Assembly (NCBI RefSeq): GCF_016786355.1
Contig: NZ_JADWYX010000035.1
Location: 24,639 to 88,638 of the forward strand
Direction of reading: 5' to 3'
DNA: 64,000 bases
Source of the DNA: Frankia sp. AgB1.9
GTDB lineage: Bacteria > Actinomycetota > Actinomycetes > Frankiales > Frankiaceae
Under the pieces are notes generated by a model. That model was not told the DNA's origin. It worked only from the letters and a program-made list of their open reading frames with translations, and did not search any database. The first letter of the stretch is position 1. Every line of letters starts with the position of its first letter. The translations under genes and the position numbers were made by a program. Positions 44,001-51,737 of this stretch are shown in pieces.

Positions 44001-44652
44001 CGCGGAGAACTCGGTCGGCATCGGCGGCGCCTACCTGTGCATCTACGGGATGGAGGGACCGGGCGGCTACCAGTTCGTCGGCCGTACCGTCCAGGTTTGG
44101 AACCGCTTCCGCCGTCGCGGAATGTTCGCCGAGCACCCGTGGTCGCTGCGGTTCTTCGACAGAATCGAGTGGTACCCGGTAAGCGCCGACGAGCTGCTGG
44201 AGCTGCGGGCCGAGACCGACGCGGGCCGCGGCGCCTGCGAGACCGAGGACGGCACCTTCTCGATCGCCGAGTACGACGCCTTCCTGGCCGCGAACGCGGA
44301 CTCGATCGCCGCCTTCCGCGCCACCCAGGCGGCCGCGTTCGAGGCCGAGAAGGAACGCTGGCGGGCGTCCGGAGAGTTTGATCGCAGGGACGAGCCCGTC
44401 GTCGCCACGGGTGTTGAAGTTGAGGTGCCGGCGGGTGCCGTCGCGGTGACGGCCCCGTTCACCGCGACCGTCTGGCAGCTGGCCGCCGCGCCGGGCGCCG
44501 TCGTCGCGGCGGACGAGCCGGTGCTGTCCCTGGAGGCGATGAAGATGGAGACGAAGGTGACCGCGCCGGTGGGCGGAACGCTGTTGGAGATCTACGTCCG
44601 CCCGGGTGAGCAGGTCGCTCCCGGCCAGGTCCTCGCGGCGGTCAGGCCGTGA
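41050..44652 (+). CDS. Biotin-dependent urea/guanidine carboxylase
   Basis: About 1200 aa. Order: biotin carboxylase ([61 protein letters not shown]), about 1-450; KipA/AHS2-type carboxyltransferase part ([55 protein letters not shown]); KipI/AHS1 part ([16 protein letters not shown]); biotinyl domain with EAMKME, Lys1165. It carboxylates urea to allophanate, or guanidine to carboxyguanidine. The adjacent DUF1989 pair favours guanidine, but I cannot settle this from motifs. GTG 41050 has GAGG upstream; ATG 41017 would add 11 residues encoded by the repeat. Confidence 0.9.
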   Translation: [1200 protein letters not shown]

Positions 44653-44783
44653 GCGCAGGAGTGAGCTCGCGGAGTGGACGTCCGAGGAACGAGGACGGCC
44701 GCGAGCAGGGGTCCCCGTTCGGCGCGGATGCGACGAGCGGGGGGGCGTTGAGTGAAGCGACGGAGCGAACCCGAGGCAGAGTG
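44650..44783 (+). repeat. Intercistronic direct repeat, copy 2
   Basis: About 134 bases from the carboxylase stop to the probable GTG start of allophanate hydrolase. It shares long identical blocks with 40920-41052, including GTCCGAGGAACGAGGACGGC and TTCGGCGCGGATGCGACGA, with one length change in the G/C run. Confidence 0.9.
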
Positions 44784-46469
44784 AGCGAGTCGGGGGTCAA
44801 GCCGGTCGAGCGGGTGGAGGCGGCGTTCGCGCGGCTCACCGAGGTCGACCGGCCGGAGGTGTGGATCACGCTGCGGGACCGGGACGAGGTGCTCGCGGAG
44901 GCGGCGGGGATCGACCCGGAGCTGCCGCTGGCCGGGATCGTCGTCGCGGTCAAGGACAACATCGACGTCGCCGGGCTGCCGACGACCGCGGCGGCAGCTT
45001 CCTACTCCTACGAGCCGGCCGCGGACGCGACCTCGGTCGCCCGCCTGCGGGCCGCCGGCGCGCTCGTGCTCGGCAAGACGAACCTGGACCAGTTCGCCAC
45101 CGGCCTCGTCGGCACCCGCTCCCCGTACGGCGCGGTGCGCAACGCCTGGGACCCGGCGCGGATCTCCGGCGGCTCGTCGTCCGGGTCCGCGGTCGCGGTG
45201 GCGCTCGGGATCGTCGACGCCGCGCTCGGCACCGACACGGCCGGCTCGGGCCGGGTGCCGGCCGCGCTCAACGGCCTCGTCGGGGTGAAGCCGACGAAGG
45301 GCCTCGTGCCGGTGACCGGCCTCGTCCCGGCCTGCTACAGCCTGGACTGCGTCTCCGTCTTCGCCCGGGACCTGGGCCTCGCCCGGACCATCGCCGAGAT
45401 CATGGAGGGACCGGACCCGGCGGACCCGTGGTCACGGACCGGGCCGCCCGCGCCGCCGGCACCGGCCCGGCCGCGGGTGGCCGTGCCGACGCCCGAGCAT
45501 CTCGACGGCCTCGCCCCCGGCTGGGGCGAGGCGTTCGCCGCCGCGGTAGCCCGGTTCGCGGCGACCGGCGTCGAGATCATCGAGGTCGACATCGCCCGGC
45601 TGCTGGACGCCGCCACGCTGCTCTACGGCGGCGCGTTCGTCGCCGAGCGTTATGCCGCCGTCGGCGCCCACCTGGAGGCGCACCCCGAGCTCGTCGGCAC
45701 CGACCTCGACCCGACCGTCGCCACGATCATCCTGAGCGGCAAGGCCCGGACCGCCGCGGACTGGGCCGCCGACAGCGCGCGGCTCGCGGCGCTCGGCGCG
45801 GCCGGCCGGGCCGCGCTCGACGGCTGCGCGGCGCTGCTCACCCCGACGACGACCTGGCACCCGACGTTCGCCCAGGTCGCGGCCGACCCGGTCGGCGCCA
45901 ACTCGCGGATGGGCCGGTTCACGAACTTCGCGAACCTGCTCGACTACGCCTCGCTGGCGGTCCCGGCCGGGTTCGTCGACGGGCTGCCCTTCGGCGTGAT
46001 GCTGACCGGCCCGGCCTTCTCCGACCGGACGCTCGCCGGTCTCGCCGAACGGTTCGCGAACCCCGGCCTGGAGCTGTTCGTCGTCGGGGCGCACCTGACC
46101 GGCCAGCCACTCAACGCCCAGCTCGTCGCCGCTGGCGGCACCCTGGTCGGCCCGGCCCGCACGGCGGCGGCCTACCGGCTGCACGCCCTGGAGACCGTGC
46201 CCGCGAAGCCCGGCCTGGTACGGGTCGCCCCGGGCACCGACGGCGCGAGCATCGAGGGCGAGCTGTGGAGACTGCCCGCGGCCGGGCTGGGGACGTTCCT
46301 CGCGGCCGTGCCCGGGCCGATGGCGCTGGGCAGGGTCGGCCTGGTCGACGGTCGCGAGGTCACCGGGTTCCTGGTCGAGCCGTTCGCCGTCGCGGGTGCG
46401 CCGGACATCAGCGCGCACGGCGGCTGGCGCGCCTACCTGGGGTCGCGGCCGGACCGGCACGGCGGCTGA
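44781..46469 (+). CDS. atzF: Allophanate hydrolase
   Basis: 562 aa. Amidase-signature domain with the Ser-cisSer-Lys triad: Lys in VAVKDNIDVAGL, GGSSSGSAVAVAL and GTDTAGSGRVPAALNGLVG. The C-terminal domain (about 430-562: LFVVGAHLTGQPLNAQL, LPAAGLGTFLAAVPGPMALG) is typical of AtzF and completes breakdown of allophanate to ammonia and CO2. GTG 44781 has GAGG 5 bases upstream; earlier TTG/GTG starts lie in the repeat. Last catabolic enzyme of the operon; its stop overlaps the TetR start. Confidence 0.92.
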   Translation: MSESGVKPVERVEAAFARLTEVDRPEVWITLRDRDEVLAEAAGIDPELPLAGIVVAVKDNIDVAGLPTTAAAASYSYEPAADATSVARLRAAGALVLGKTNLDQFATGLVGTRSPYGAVRNAWDPARISGGSSSGSAVAVALGIVDAALGTDTAGSGRVPAALNGLVGVKPTKGLVPVTGLVPACYSLDCVSVFARDLGLARTIAEIMEGPDPADPWSRTGPPAPPAPARPRVAVPTPEHLDGLAPGWGEAFAAAVARFAATGVEIIEVDIARLLDAATLLYGGAFVAERYAAVGAHLEAHPELVGTDLDPTVATIILSGKARTAADWAADSARLAALGAAGRAALDGCAALLTPTTTWHPTFAQVAADPVGANSRMGRFTNFANLLDYASLAVPAGFVDGLPFGVMLTGPAFSDRTLAGLAERFANPGLELFVVGAHLTGQPLNAQLVAAGGTLVGPARTAAAYRLHALETVPAKPGLVRVAPGTDGASIEGELWRLPAAGLGTFLAAVPGPMALGRVGLVDGREVTGFLVEPFAVAGAPDISAHGGWRAYLGSRPDRHGG

Positions 46470-47170
46470 TGGGCGCAGGGGCGGTGGATCAGGCGTCGAC
46501 GGTGTCGCGCGCGGGCCGGCCGCGGCACCGACCGCAGGCGGCGAGCGGCGTCCCGGCGCGGGCGCAGATCCTCGACGCGGCGGCCGCGCTGTTCACCGAG
46601 CACGGCTTCGCGGCGACGAGCACCCGGATGATCGCCGAGAAGGTCGGCATCCGCCAGGCGTCGCTCTACTACCACTTCGCCACCAAGGACGAGCTGCTCG
46701 TCGAGCTTCTCTCCACCTCCGTGCGGCCCAGCCTGGACGTGGTCGAGCAGGTCGGCGCGCGCGGCTCCCAGGTCGGCGCCGCGGCCGCGCTGTACGCGGT
46801 CGCGGTCGCCGACGTGCGGACGCTGGTCACGGCCCCGCACAACATCGGCACGCTCTACCTGCTGCCCGAGGCGCAGGGCGACGGGTTCGCCCCGTTCCGC
46901 GCGGAACGCCAGGAGCTGCAGGACGCCTACGGCCGCCTCGGCGCGGCGGCCGCGGCGCCGTCGGTCGCGGCCGACCTGGCACCGGGCCAGCTCGGCGAGC
47001 TGCTGATCCAGCTCGTCGAGGTCGTCATCCAGATCCGCCGGACCCGCCAGCCCACCGCCGGGGACGCCACCGCGATCGCGGCGTCCTGCCTGCGGCTGTG
47101 CGGCCTGGACGCGGGCGCCGTCGCCGCCGCCGCGACCGAGGCCCGCGCCCTGCTCACGAGCCTTGGCTGA
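46469..47170 (+). CDS. TetR-family regulator of the urea/guanidine operon
   Basis: 233 aa. HTH at about 30-78: ILDAAAALFTEHGFAATSTR, MIAEKVGIRQASLYYHFATK, DELLVELL. The ligand domain follows and is Ala-rich. ATG overlaps the hydrolase stop (TGATG), so it is the last gene of the operon and would be co-regulated. The palindrome at 37651-37672 is the natural candidate for its binding site, giving a feedback loop with a urea- or guanidine-related inducer; that is inference. Confidence 0.88.
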   Translation: MGAGAVDQASTVSRAGRPRHRPQAASGVPARAQILDAAAALFTEHGFAATSTRMIAEKVGIRQASLYYHFATKDELLVELLSTSVRPSLDVVEQVGARGSQVGAAAALYAVAVADVRTLVTAPHNIGTLYLLPEAQGDGFAPFRAERQELQDAYGRLGAAAAAPSVAADLAPGQLGELLIQLVEVVIQIRRTRQPTAGDATAIAASCLRLCGLDAGAVAAAATEARALLTSLG

Positions 47171-47176
47171 GCGCCC

Positions 47177-47253
47177 GACGACCGTGACCGATCGACGACT
47201 GTGACCGACCGACGACTGTGACCGCCTGACGACTGTGACCGCCTGACGACAGG
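47177..47253 (+). repeat. 17-base tandem repeat, about 4.5 copies
   Basis: Units GACGACYGTGACCGNNY start at 47177, 47194, 47211, 47228, with a partial fifth at 47245. The third and fourth units are identical. It fills the gap between the TetR stop and the ribosome site AGGAAGG of the ureohydrolase gene. No spacers, so not CRISPR. Confidence 0.9.
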
Positions 47254-47267
47254 AAGGTTCCGCCGGC

Positions 47268-48227
47268 ATGTCCCCCGACCCGATCGGTCCGCCCGAGGCC
47301 ACCCAGGTGCCGCGCTATGCGGGACCAGCCACGTTCGCCCGGCTCCCCCGGATCGACCAGGTCACCCGCGCGGACGTCGCCGTCCTCGGAGTGCCGTTCG
47401 ACGGCGGGGTCAGCTACCGGCCCGGCGCGCGGTTCGGCCCCGGGCACGTGCGGGAGAGTTCCCGGCTGCTGCGGCAGTACAACCCGGCGCAGGACGTGTC
47501 GCCGTTCGCGACGCAGCAGGTCGTCGACGCCGGCGACGTCACCTGCAACCCGTTCGACATCCCGGAGGCCCTCGACGCGGTCGAGCGCCAGGCCCGCGAA
47601 CTGCTCGACGGGGGCGCACGGCTGCTGACGATCGGCGGCGACCACACGGTCGCGCTGCCGCTGCTGCGGGCGGTCACAGCCCGGCACGGCCCGGTCGCCG
47701 TGGTGCACTTCGACGCGCACCTGGACACCTGGGACACCTACTTCGGCGCCGCCTACACCCACGGCACCCCGTTCCGGCGGGCCGCCGAGGAGGGGCTGAT
47801 CGACCCGGAGGCCAGCATGCACCTGGGCATCCGCGGCCCGGTGTACGCGCGGTCGGACTTCGACGACGACACCCGGCTGGGCTTCTCCGTGGTGACCGCG
47901 CCGTTCGTCGAGCTGGAGGGCGTCGCGGCGGCGGTCGAGCGGCTGCGGGCTCGGGTCGGCGACCGGCCGGTGTACGTCTCGGTCGACGTCGACGTGCTCG
48001 ACCCGGCGTTCGCCCCCGGCACCGGCACCCCGGAGGCCGGCGGGCTGACCACCCGGGAGCTGCTGGTCATGCTGCGGGCGTTCGCCGACCTGAACCTGGT
48101 CTCCGCCGACGTCGTCGAGGTCGCCCCGGCCTACGACCACGCCCAGATCACTGGCATCGCCGCCGCCCACCTCGGCTACGAGCTGATCTGCGCGATGGCG
48201 CCACGCCCGCCGGCCGATCCGGCCTGA
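47268..48227 (+). CDS. Agmatinase-family ureohydrolase
   Basis: 319 aa arginase/agmatinase fold. Metal motifs are all present: [22 protein letters not shown] and [20 protein letters not shown]. The first half has [16 protein letters not shown]. It hydrolyses a guanidino compound to an amine plus urea. Agmatine, 4-guanidinobutyrate and guanidine itself are all possible for this family. Located right after the urea/guanidine operon, it would feed urea into the carboxylase. AGGAAGG precedes the ATG. The gap to the TetR gene is a tandem repeat. Confidence 0.88.
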   Translation: MSPDPIGPPEATQVPRYAGPATFARLPRIDQVTRADVAVLGVPFDGGVSYRPGARFGPGHVRESSRLLRQYNPAQDVSPFATQQVVDAGDVTCNPFDIPEALDAVERQARELLDGGARLLTIGGDHTVALPLLRAVTARHGPVAVVHFDAHLDTWDTYFGAAYTHGTPFRRAAEEGLIDPEASMHLGIRGPVYARSDFDDDTRLGFSVVTAPFVELEGVAAAVERLRARVGDRPVYVSVDVDVLDPAFAPGTGTPEAGGLTTRELLVMLRAFADLNLVSADVVEVAPAYDHAQITGIAAAHLGYELICAMAPRPPADPA

Positions 48228-48259
48228 CGGGCCGGCGTCGTGGTCGTAGCCTCACGACG

Positions 48260-49684
48260 GTGAGCAGCCCGCGGCCGGCGGCCGAGCCGCCGTTACTCGT
48301 CCCGTCGCTGGTCTTCATCGCGCTGGTCGTGGCGGCGGTCGGAAGCCTCGGGGCGCCGCTGGTGACCAGCGTCGCGGCCGCCTACGGGGTGTCGCTGGCC
48401 AGCGCGCAGTGGACGTTGACGATCACGCTGCTGGCCGGGGCCGTCGCGACGCCCGTGCTGGGACGGCTCGCGTCCGGGCCGCGGCGACGGCCGGCGGCGT
48501 TGGGGACCCTGGGGATCGTGACGGCGGGCAGCCTGTTGACGGTGCTGCCGGTGCCCGGGGCGTTTTGCTGGCTGCTGGCCGGGCGGGCCGCGCAGGGGGT
48601 CGGGCTGGCGCTGCCCGCGGTGATGATGGGCGTCGCCCGCGACCATCTCGCGCCGCCACGGGCCGCGTCGACGATCGCGCTGGTGTCGGTGGCGTCGACG
48701 ATCGGGATCGGCGTCGGCTACCCGCTGGCCGCGCTGCTGACCGAGCTGGCCGGGGTGCGGGCGGCGTACGGGCTCGGGCTGCTCGTCACCGCGCTCGCGC
48801 TGGTGGCCGGGCTGCGCAGCCTGCCACCCGCGCCGGCCGGGCGCTCGGCGCGCCTCGACGTTGCGGGGGCGCTGCTGCTGGCCGGCGGCCTGGTACCGCT
48901 GCTGCTGGTCGTCAGCGAGACCGGGCTGTGGAGCCGCCGTCCGGGGCTCGCGGCCGGTCTCGCGGGCCTGGCCGTCCTCCTGCTCGCCGGCTGGGTGATC
49001 CTGGAACGCCGGACGGCCTTCCCCCTCGTCGACCTGCGGCTGGCCGGGCGCGGCCCGGTGCTGGCCGCGAACGGGACGATGCTGGCCGGCGGCCTCGGGA
49101 TGTACCTGCTGCTTACCCTGATCACCCGGTATGCGCAGACGCCCCCGGCGGCCGGGTACGGCCTGGGCCTCTCGACGTTCGTGGCCGGGCTGATCCTGGT
49201 GCCGTTCTCGGCGCTGGGGTTCGTCGCCGGGCGGCTCAGCCCGCTCCTGGGACGCCGGCTAGGCGCGGCCGGGCTGCTGGCGGTCAACGCTCTCGTCGTG
49301 CTGGGGGCGGCGCTGCTCTTCGCGCTGGCCCGCGCGCACCTCGTCGAGCTGGTCACGGCAATGGGGGTTCTGGGCTTCGGGGTCGGCGGGTTCTCGGCGG
49401 CGATGCCGGCCGTGATCCTGGCCACGACGCCACCCGGCGAGACAGCGAGCGCGATGAGCCTCAACCACGTGGTCCGCAGCGTCGGCTTCTCGCTCGGCAG
49501 CGCGCTGGGCGGCCTCGTGCTCGCCGGCGCCACCCCGGCGGGCCGCCGCTTCCCGACGGACGCCGCCTACGCCACCGCCGCGTGCCTCGCGGCGACAGCC
49601 CTGGCCGCAGCCGCCGTGACCGGCCTGGCGGTGTCCCACCGCCGCCGGCCCGCGGCGTCCGAGATCCAGCCCGAGCGAGCCTAG
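48260..49684 (+). CDS. MFS transporter, DHA2-like exporter
   Basis: 474 aa, Leu/Ala-rich with 12-14 membrane segments. Motif A-like GAVATPVLGRLASGPRRRP after TM2 and ALVSVASTIGIGVGYPLAAL (motif C-like) point to a drug:H+ antiporter. GTG start with no clear ribosome site. Its TAG stop shares CTAG with the stop of the convergent BenE-type gene. Substrate unknown. Confidence 0.8.
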   Translation: MSSPRPAAEPPLLVPSLVFIALVVAAVGSLGAPLVTSVAAAYGVSLASAQWTLTITLLAGAVATPVLGRLASGPRRRPAALGTLGIVTAGSLLTVLPVPGAFCWLLAGRAAQGVGLALPAVMMGVARDHLAPPRAASTIALVSVASTIGIGVGYPLAALLTELAGVRAAYGLGLLVTALALVAGLRSLPPAPAGRSARLDVAGALLLAGGLVPLLLVVSETGLWSRRPGLAAGLAGLAVLLLAGWVILERRTAFPLVDLRLAGRGPVLAANGTMLAGGLGMYLLLTLITRYAQTPPAAGYGLGLSTFVAGLILVPFSALGFVAGRLSPLLGRRLGAAGLLAVNALVVLGAALLFALARAHLVELVTAMGVLGFGVGGFSAAMPAVILATTPPGETASAMSLNHVVRSVGFSLGSALGGLVLAGATPAGRRFPTDAAYATAACLAATALAAAAVTGLAVSHRRRPAASEIQPERA

Positions 49685-50973
49685 AGCGCCTCGCCGCTCG
49701 CCGTCTGATTCTGATGATCGCTGCTTTCGCCCTCTGATGGCTGTGATCGGGGACTGTTCACGACCACCCGAGGGTCCGGACGGCGATCATGGCCGCCGGA
49801 CCCGAGCGTCCGGGCGGGCGGCGGGCCGCGCAGGACGGTCCGCACGGCCAGGCCGGCGGCCAGCGCCCAGAAGGCGGCTCCGACGCTCAGCAGCGTCACC
49901 CCGCTGCCGGCGACGACGAAGGTGACGACGGCGGGTATCCGGTCGGCCGGGTCGGCGAGGGCGCCGGTCAGTGACGAGGCGAGGGTGGCCAGCAGCGCGA
50001 GCCCTGCGAACGCGGCGGTGACGCCCGCCGGCGCCGCGGCCACGACGGTGACCAGCACGGTGGAGCCCGCCGCGAGGACGAGGCCGGTGCACCCGGCGGC
50101 CTGGGCGACCAGCCAGCGCCGCCTCGGGTCCGGGTGGGCGTCGGGACTGGCCGCCATCGCCGCCGTGATCGCCGCCAGGTTGATCGCGTGGCCGCCGGCG
50201 CTCGCCCCGACGAGGGTGCCGAGGCCGGTCACCGTCATCGCCTCCCGCCACGGCGCGGCGTACCCGTAGGACGACAGCACCGCGACGCCGGGGACGTTCT
50301 GCGACGCCATCGTGACGACGAACAGGGGGATCGCCAGCGACAGCACCGACGCCCAGGTCCAGGCCGGTGTCGTCAGCTCGGCCCGGGGCAGCAGCGGGCC
50401 GTGCAGGCCGCCGTGCAGCCCGAGCCAGATCCCGATGGCGGCCACCGTGACGACGAACGCCCCGGGAACCGCCCAGCGCGGCGCGAACCGCAGCAGCAGG
50501 AGCCAGGCGACGACGACGGGCGCGACGAGCGCGGGCTGCGTGGCCAGGCCGTGCACCGGGGCGAGGCACAGCTCCAGCAGCACCCCGGCGAGCATCGCCT
50601 GGGCGATCGGCGTCGGGATCGCGGCGATGAGGTCGCCGAGCCGTGGCCAGGCCGCGGTGAGCAGGATGAGCCCGCCGACGACGAGGAAGGCACCCACCGC
50701 GGCCGGCCAGCCGCCGTGCACGGCGCCGGTCGAGGCGAGCAGCGCGGCGCCGGGCGTCGACCAGGCGAGCACCACCGGGATCCGGTGGCGGCGCGACAGC
50801 CAGATCGTGCCGAGCGACTGGGTGACGGTGAGGGCGAGCAGGCCCGACGCCGCCTGACCGGTGCTCGCGCCGACGCCGCGCAGCCCGGTCAGCACGACCA
50901 CCGAGGCGCCGAGGAACCCCACCAGCGCGGTCACGACGCCGGCGCTGACGGTGTGCCGCATGCGCTGTTCCAT
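49681..50973 (-). CDS. BenE-type benzoate/H+ symporter-like transporter
   Basis: 430 aa with about 12 membrane segments. BenE signatures: GFLGASVVVLTGLRGVGAS, LSRRHRIPVVLAWSTPGAAL, AIPTPIAQAMLAGVLLELCL, VVTMASQNVPGVAVLSSYGY, GASAGGHAINLAAITAAMA. The last 45 or so residues are hydrophilic and are translated through palindromic repeat copy C. The ATG at 50973 lies inside an operator and has no ribosome site, so the mRNA may be leaderless. Divergent from the XRE-cupin gene that probably controls it. Substrate is likely an aromatic or other weak acid. Confidence 0.87.
   Translation of the reverse strand: MEQRMRHTVSAGVVTALVGFLGASVVVLTGLRGVGASTGQAASGLLALTVTQSLGTIWLSRRHRIPVVLAWSTPGAALLASTGAVHGGWPAAVGAFLVVGGLILLTAAWPRLGDLIAAIPTPIAQAMLAGVLLELCLAPVHGLATQPALVAPVVVAWLLLLRFAPRWAVPGAFVVTVAAIGIWLGLHGGLHGPLLPRAELTTPAWTWASVLSLAIPLFVVTMASQNVPGVAVLSSYGYAAPWREAMTVTGLGTLVGASAGGHAINLAAITAAMAASPDAHPDPRRRWLVAQAAGCTGLVLAAGSTVLVTVVAAAPAGVTAAFAGLALLATLASSLTGALADPADRIPAVVTFVVAGSGVTLLSVGAAFWALAAGLAVRTVLRGPPPARTLGSGGHDRRPDPRVVVNSPRSQPSEGESSDHQNQTASGEAL
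49712..49790. repeat. Dispersed palindromic repeat, copy C
   Basis: Left arm TGATGATCGCTGCTTTCGCC and right arm ending GACGGCGATCA, with CCCTC and GAGGG cores and CACGACCA in the right arm. It lies within the 3' end of the BenE-type coding sequence, just after the convergent MFS stop. Confidence 0.8.
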
Positions 50974-51008
50974 ATACAGAACCTACGCGACCGTTCCACG
51001 GACAGAAC
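50967..51008. promoter_or_regulatory. Twin operators between benE-like and XRE genes
   Basis: GTTCCATATACAGAAC (50967-50982) and GTTCCACGGACAGAAC (50993-51008) match at 13 of 16 bases and each has GTTC and GAAC ends 8 bases apart. The starts are 26 bases apart. The first covers the BenE-type start codon; the second is 20 bases before the XRE start. Likely XRE-cupin binding sites controlling both genes. Confidence 0.75.
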
Positions 51009-51027
51009 GCTGGTTAGGGTGTCGTTC

Positions 51028-51564
51028 ATGGACTCCGAGGTCGCGGCCGCCGTCGGCGCCCGGCTGCGGGCGACCAGGCAGGCCCGCGACCTGTCCGTCG
51101 GCGCCCTCGCGGCCCGGGCCGGCGTCGGCAAGGGATCGCTCTCGGAGATCGAGAACGGCGTGCGCAACCCGACGCTGGGGACGCTGTACGCGCTCGCGGG
51201 GGCGCTGGACGTCCCGCTCGCGACGCTGCTCGCGGACCGCCCCGGCGTCGAGGTCGCCTCGCCGGGCATCGGCGCCCGGCTGCTCGACGCGACCCACCAT
51301 GCGGACGGCACCACGGTCGAGGTGTACCTGCTGCATCTAGACGTGGGCGCCCGCCACCGCTCCCCCGCCCACGGCCTGGGCGTCGTCGAGCATCTGCTGG
51401 TCACGCACGGCCACGCGCTCGCCGGGCGCCCCGGCCAGGAGAGCGCCGTCGGCCCCGGCGAGACCGCCGTCTGGGAGAGCAGCGCCGAGCACGGCTACAC
51501 GGTCCTCGGCGACGCCCCCGTCGAGGCCGTCCTCACCATCCGCTCCCCGGCTCACGTCACCTGA
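51028..51564 (+). CDS. XRE-family regulator with cupin domain
   Basis: 178 aa. HTH: VGARLRATRQARDLSVGALA, RAGVGKGSLSEIENGVRNPT and LGTLYALAGALDVPLATLLA. The C-terminal cupin (VYLLHLDVGARHRSPAHGLG, VGPGETAVWESSAEHGYTVL) probably binds a small ligand. A -10-like TAGGGT about 10 bases before the ATG suggests a leaderless mRNA. Divergent from the BenE-type transporter and sharing its operators. Confidence 0.88.
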   Translation: MDSEVAAAVGARLRATRQARDLSVGALAARAGVGKGSLSEIENGVRNPTLGTLYALAGALDVPLATLLADRPGVEVASPGIGARLLDATHHADGTTVEVYLLHLDVGARHRSPAHGLGVVEHLLVTHGHALAGRPGQESAVGPGETAVWESSAEHGYTVLGDAPVEAVLTIRSPAHVT

Positions 51565-51621
51565 GCGACCCGGCCCACGGCCCGCCGGTCGGCCGGCCGC
51601 CGGGGGTCGGCAGGCCGCCGG

Positions 51622-51698
51622 GTGATCGCCGTTTCGGCCCTCGGCTGGTCGTGATCTGGGCGGATTCACGACCCGCGCAGGGCCGAAACAGCGATCTT
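51622..51698. repeat. Dispersed palindromic repeat, copy D
   Basis: Left arm TGATCGCCGTTTCGGCCCTC and right arm AGGGCCGAAACAGCGATCTT are almost perfect inverse copies, with GTCGTGA/TCACGAC nearer the loop. It lies between the convergent XRE and acyl-CoA dehydrogenase genes. Part of its loop, TGATCTGGGCGGATT, recurs alone at 13375. Confidence 0.9.
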
Positions 51699-51737
51699 GG
51701 ACGTCAGGTCGGGCGGCGGCCGCCGCGGGGGCGGGCG

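Noticed and set aside
41470..44136. 888-codon open frame opposite the carboxylase
   Set aside because: Antisense shadow; the plus strand has full biotin-carboxylase and biotinyl motifs.
47177..47253. Possible CRISPR array
   Set aside because: The 17-base units are directly adjacent with no spacers, and no cas genes are present.
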